A DNA stretch of 64,000 nt. It comes from Typha latifolia. Its lineage: Eukaryota > Streptophyta > Magnoliopsida > Poales > Typhaceae. The notes beneath the pieces were generated by a model. The model had not been told where the DNA came from, did no database searches, and was given only the letters and a program-made list of their open reading frames with translations. The stretch lies in contig CM034100.1 in NCBI GenBank assembly GCA_019914945.1, positions 2,803,209 through 2,867,208 of the forward strand. Reading direction: 5' to 3'. The first letter of the stretch is position 1. Each line of letters starts with the position of its first letter. A program made the translations under genes and the position numbers. Shown here one piece after another: positions 60,210 through 64,000 of the stretch.

Positions 60210-61873
60210 ATGTCAACTCGAGGGGAAAAAACAAGCGAAGTAATGGGCATTTCATCGAACACCAGCGACGCGCCGCAGCAGCAATCCTCGTCGCCTCCTC
60301 CTCCTATTCTTCCTCCACCTCTTCATCAGACCGACGCCGACGAGGAGGACGAGAACGTGAAGCAGCTCAAGGAGTGCTCTGCCATCTATCTCTCTTTACA
60401 GGCAACGATACCTCTTTCCCTTTCCTCATTCCCTTTCCTATTTCTCCAATCCAAGCCCTTCTCTTTCTCGTTCCCTTCATCTCAATCACAACACGTATTG
60501 GTGGATTTACGTTTTCTTTTCTTCATCTTCTCAGGATTGCCTCGCGGAGACCAACAGGAACTGGAAGGCCTGCCAACCAAGTACGAATCTAAGATGATTT
60601 TTCTCTTTTCTGTGAAAATAAGAGCTTAATGTTTACAGATTTGAAACAAGTGAAGCAGAATTCTTATAGATATAGAGTAAAAGAGTATTCTTGTTAAAAA
60701 AGAAAGTTACTCGAAACAAAACTTAGCGTCAATTTTCTTCTTCATGATAATGATATTGCATAATTATAAGAAAGCTGTGGTTGTAGGATTGTAGCATGTA
60801 TTCATCATGCTTACCAACAAATGAAAGGATGTTGTAACATCATTTGTCTTCACAAAAAATGGATTATGGATTTGGTATAAGATTTGAAGAGTATTTCATA
60901 AGAATGTTCATGACCTAAAATTCATTAATGATCCTCTTACTCAAAAGATTGACAAAGTTGCAAATTACTGTGTTGAATGGATTTTGTATCTAAATGTCTT
61001 AAGATCATCAACAATTATAGACAACAAAATTTAGCTGTCTATTGGATAGCCTGTACACTCTTCGAGCATTTGTCCTGTTTCTAATTGTCTGGCTTGAAAT
61101 GTTCCATGGAATATTAACAAAACTTACATTAGAAAGTCAAGATTGCAAACGTGTTATTTCTTCCATCTTTTTCGTCTTTGGTTCATTATAAACATCAAGT
61201 AGGGTGAATATTGAGGAGAATATCATTTGATATATGCATTTGTTGCAATCACGAGTATCAATTTGTTATGCTGGAATCACTCTGAATCGATCTGAAAAGC
61301 CACCAAAAGAAGTTTTGTGCAACTGCTACTACAAATAAGTGCTGTTTCTCATTAAAAAATGACTTATATAGCTATGAATCACGAACACTTTAATATGCTG
61401 CTAGCCATGGTATATGTGTAGGATATAATACTCATATGCTTCATACATGTGTCTGATACTTCTTTCAATTATCCGAATTTTAGACTGGAAGCAGAAATAT
61501 CAATCTGTTCTGCTTCTGGATATATTTAACCCTGATCAAATGGCCTGTGATGTTACTTATTATTATGAGGTGTATGAATATACAAGTGCTTTTATTGATC
61601 TAGCTTGTTAGTTCCTGACCTTTATGTACATTAGAATGGTTACCATTCATATGGTAATTTTTAAATTTATCCTTGCAAAGAAGTATTAATAGTTTTCAAC
61701 TTATCTGCTATTTTATCTAGGAAATCTTATAATGGTGGGATAGAAATTTATGTTCTTGTATGGCATTATCTATTACTTTTTATTAAACACATCTGTTTGA
61801 CGTTTTTGTATAACCAGTTGTTCAAGCTCTAAAAGCCTGCCATGCAAGGAGGAATGAAAGCCCAGAAAAGTGA
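60210..61873 (+). CDS. COA4-like: Twin CX9C protein, cytochrome c oxidase assembly factor 4-like
   Basis: Three exons (60210-60401, 60535-60580, 61818-61873) give 97 residues. The C-terminal half is a coiled-coil-helix-coiled-coil-helix domain with two exact CX9C pairs, Cys56/Cys66 and Cys77/Cys87, in the context KECSAIYLSLQDCLAETN and KACQPIVQALKACHARR. This pattern and size fit COA4 (CHCHD8), an intermembrane-space protein imported by the MIA40 disulfide relay and needed for complex IV assembly. The N-terminal 50 residues are low-complexity Ser/Pro then acidic. Intron 1 needs a GC donor (CAG|GCAACG at 60402); the GT-type alternatives nearby would break the CHCH pairing. The start could also be the ATG at 60243. 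Intron 2 is 1.2 kb and contains nothing else recognisable. Confidence 0.82.
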
Positions 61874-62740
61874 AAATCACTGGTGCAGCTGCAGAACCTG
61901 GGAAGTGGGAAGTGGGAAGTGGTTGCAATAGATATCCATTTTACAATTTAGCTTTTATTCATTGGCGAGACAATAATTTGTTTTCTTCCCTACAATGGCA
62001 AATGTTGCTTCTTTAGTTGCATTTGTTTGCTATTACAATGTTCTCTTAGATTTTTATTGACAAAAAAGAGCATCTGGTTACAAGCATATTTTTGTGACGC
62101 CATCTCGAAATTTTCTCCCTAGTGAAATTTCTGTCTCTCCTAAATGATATTTGGCTTTATAAGGCCAAAAACTTGGCAACTCATATGAGCATATAATTGT
62201 TGTGAAGTTGGTCGTTGCTTAAAGAAGCTTTCTGTATCCATGGAAACGCATCATGTGTGAGATATTTGAAGAGATTATGGCTTAAATATGGATGTTGATC
62301 ACCAAGCATAACTGGTAGTGTAAAATCTGCGCAGAACTACCAATTAGCAGAGGTATTTAACTTGCAGACAGAAAGAACAAAAAAGCAACTTCCCTATCTC
62401 TGAAACCAAATAGTAGCTACTAGTCTCAGGATCAGTAGAAAGAACGATAATGTACGCAGATTATGTTTGCCATATGCATTATCTAGCTTAATTTGCTTCT
62501 TCTATGGTATCATCAACATTAGCATGACTCGCCTTCTATTGCTTAAGTTCAACATCAGATGTCCTTCAGTCACAAGGATTCATGTTATTAACAATCATCA
62601 GAAAGAAACAGCTAAAGTACATAAATGGTCACCATATATAAATTCTAATTCATTGGACAAAAGCGACAACAACATTTTTCACAGGTCTACTCACTATTTG
62701 CACAAGATAGCATCATATGGAACAAGCCTAAAAGAGCAGA
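61874..62740. other. Convergent 3' region
   Basis: Between the 3' ends of the COA4-like gene (plus) and the MSRB gene (minus). It probably holds both 3' UTRs. A short GGGAAGT triplication lies at about 61900-61920. The ORF at 62467-62766 overlaps the antisense of MSRB and is not supported. Confidence 0.6.
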
Positions 62741-63170
62741 TCAAGAAGTTGAGGAAGCAGGAGTAAACTTGAGAGAAATGCTGTTGACACAGTGGCGTTC
62801 ATCAGTAGGTGTTTTAAATCCCTCTCCTTTGAAGACATGGCCCAAGTGCCCCCCACAAGCTGCACAAGTGATTTCTACTCTCCTTCCATCAGGATCCATC
62901 TGACATTATAAATGAGACATGCCAGAGTTATCATGACTATGAATGGAGAACAGGAAGAACACATAAGATAATAAATTATTTATGAACGAAAAGAAGATGA
63001 AAAAAAAACATACTGTGCAATTTATGGCGCCAGGTAGACCCTCATAGAATGCTGGCCAGCCACATCCAGAATTGAACTTAGTAGTGGACTTGTAAAGAGG
63101 TGTGCCGCAACCAGCACACTCATATATTCCGTCAGCATAGAACTTATCGTATTGACCAGTTCCTGGATAC
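62741..63170 (-). CDS. MSRB: Methionine sulfoxide reductase B, 3' part
   Basis: Two exons are inside the window: 63170-63014 and 62899-62741 (about 105 residues). The first begins with the last base of a split codon, so at least one more exon lies to the right, beyond 64000 or unrecognised in the last 830 bp. MSRB reduces the R-epimer of methionine sulfoxide in proteins. Motifs: [20 protein letters not shown] with zinc-type CxxC, the resolving-type Cys in [22 protein letters not shown], a second CxxC (CAAC), and the catalytic Cys in [10 protein letters not shown]. The set agrees with the two-Cys plant MSRB forms. In the splice-joined region the residues INCTMDPDG replace the usual INRTPDPDG, a double change next to the junction. 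Compartment cannot be told without the N-terminus. Confidence 0.93.
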
Positions 63171-64000
63171 CTGAAAAAATTGCACACTATTTTCATACTT
63201 GATGTCATATATAATCCGTTTTGGGCATCAACTGATAACAAATTAACAACAACCAAATGATATGCGGAAGGTGAGGATAAGGGTGAGTTCAACAGACCAC
63301 TTCTCAGAAGCACAGATTTTATGCAGCTCAAGCTTCAGATATCCAATTTTCCTTCTCTATAACTTAGATAATGTATTAATGTCATTATATCATGCGTTAA
63401 CATCTCCATGCATCTTGCTTGTAATTCAGGAAAATATGATGTAAATTATATTCAAGTAATCTCAGATGAATGATCAGAGTAATCAGACATTTCACAATAC
63501 TCAAGCAATTCAGAATCATACAATAATGTAAGACCTGCGAACTATGTGTCAAGATAAAAAGAAGGCCGAGGAGTGATAAACACAGATCCCTTTGCATCTC
63601 AAACTAAACTTATGCATATTTTCAATCTCAATCAGTTGGATAATATCTTTCTAAGGTTTTCTTAACATGGTCTCCCATGCACCTTTGAATAAAGTAACTG
63701 ATCAGTTTCATCCACGATCAACAAACACTTTCCATTCAAGAAATATGAAATAATTGATAAAAGGTAATATCAGATGAATGCGGGACTCTTAAATAAACAA
63801 GTGAGGAATGATAAAAAGGTAAATTTTGGTAGTCAAATTGCGAGAATCCATTTCTCCCAGTGTGATTCATATATCAGAGAAGATCATATAAGATGACCCC
63901 TTGAAGGCCCAAGTAATCAGCAAATAAATCAGTCACATCGATTTCCACACGGCCAGCAAGTAAGAGCAAATAAAACAACAAAATTCTATAAACTAAAATA
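63171..64000 (-). other. Intron or 5' part of the MSRB gene
   Basis: A/T-rich sequence upstream of the MSRB exon. I found no exon ending with the expected GTE-type block in the right phase, so the preceding exon is probably outside the window. ORFs at 63262-63444 and 63397-63597 have no recognisable features. Confidence 0.55.

Noticed and set aside
1..64000. tRNA, rRNA, CRISPR, intact transposase or reverse transcriptase
   Set aside because: No tRNA-like B-box clusters, CRISPR-type spaced repeats or mobile-element protein motifs were seen by eye; a tRNAscan or RepeatMasker run would settle it.

Overview
The window looks like nuclear DNA of a flowering plant, most likely a monocot. It has many short introns, A/T-rich intergenic DNA and GC-rich 5' exons that fall to ordinary GC downstream (strong in the P450, the FAF-like gene and the DNase-I-like gene). 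All recognisable genes are of plant type. I cannot name the species. No bacterial operon, CRISPR array or intact transposon was seen.

Layout, left to right: (1) 0.8-8.6 kb, minus strand, an eight-exon ATG18g/h-type autophagy protein (PROPPIN propeller plus BCAS3 domain) with a 3.2 kb first intron. (2) 8.6-10.9 kb, intergenic, with an imperfect 128-bp tandem repeat. (3) 10.9-14.4 kb, minus strand, a nine-exon coiled-coil protein like Arabidopsis At4g15545. (4) 16.2-25.4 kb, plus strand, two tandem 18-exon ERD6-like sugar transporters whose exons 2-17 match in length one for one. (5) 27.4-27.8 kb, plus strand, a small basic protein with a PNRC/Edc1-like decapping motif. (6) 28.2-30.7 kb, plus strand, a four-exon CYP72-clan P450. 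(7) 31.4-34.8 kb, a tentative two-exon small gene whose putative intron holds a broken, intronless copy of the complex I 51-kDa subunit. (8) 35.7-36.4 kb, plus strand, a FANTASTIC FOUR-like protein. (9) 37.4-39.3 kb, minus strand, a DNase-I-like endonuclease/exonuclease/phosphatase protein. (10) 40.9-47.5 kb, minus strand, a 19-exon pyruvate, phosphate dikinase starting at the cytosolic-type ATG. (11) 51.2-51.5 kb, minus strand, a small unknown ORF. (12) 53.0-55.8 kb, plus strand, a CW-zinc-finger/MBD protein, probably with a 6-nt first coding exon. (13) 57.2-59.6 kb, plus strand, an RPH1-like chloroplast membrane protein. (14) 60.2-61.9 kb, plus strand, a twin-CX9C protein like COA4. (15) 62.7 kb to beyond the right edge, minus strand, a methionine-sulfoxide reductase B (3' part only).

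The genes do not form one pathway; this is ordinary plant gene order. The only obvious local relationship is the tandem transporter pair. Exon models were assembled by hand from homology and splice sites. Every multi-exon model for a recognised family closes in frame, and three introns need a GC donor. I found no convincing undescribed system. The best leads are the PNRC/Edc1-like motif, the P450 lacking its heme-loop arginine, the MBD micro-exon, the duplicated splice donor in the second transporter and the three GC-AG introns.
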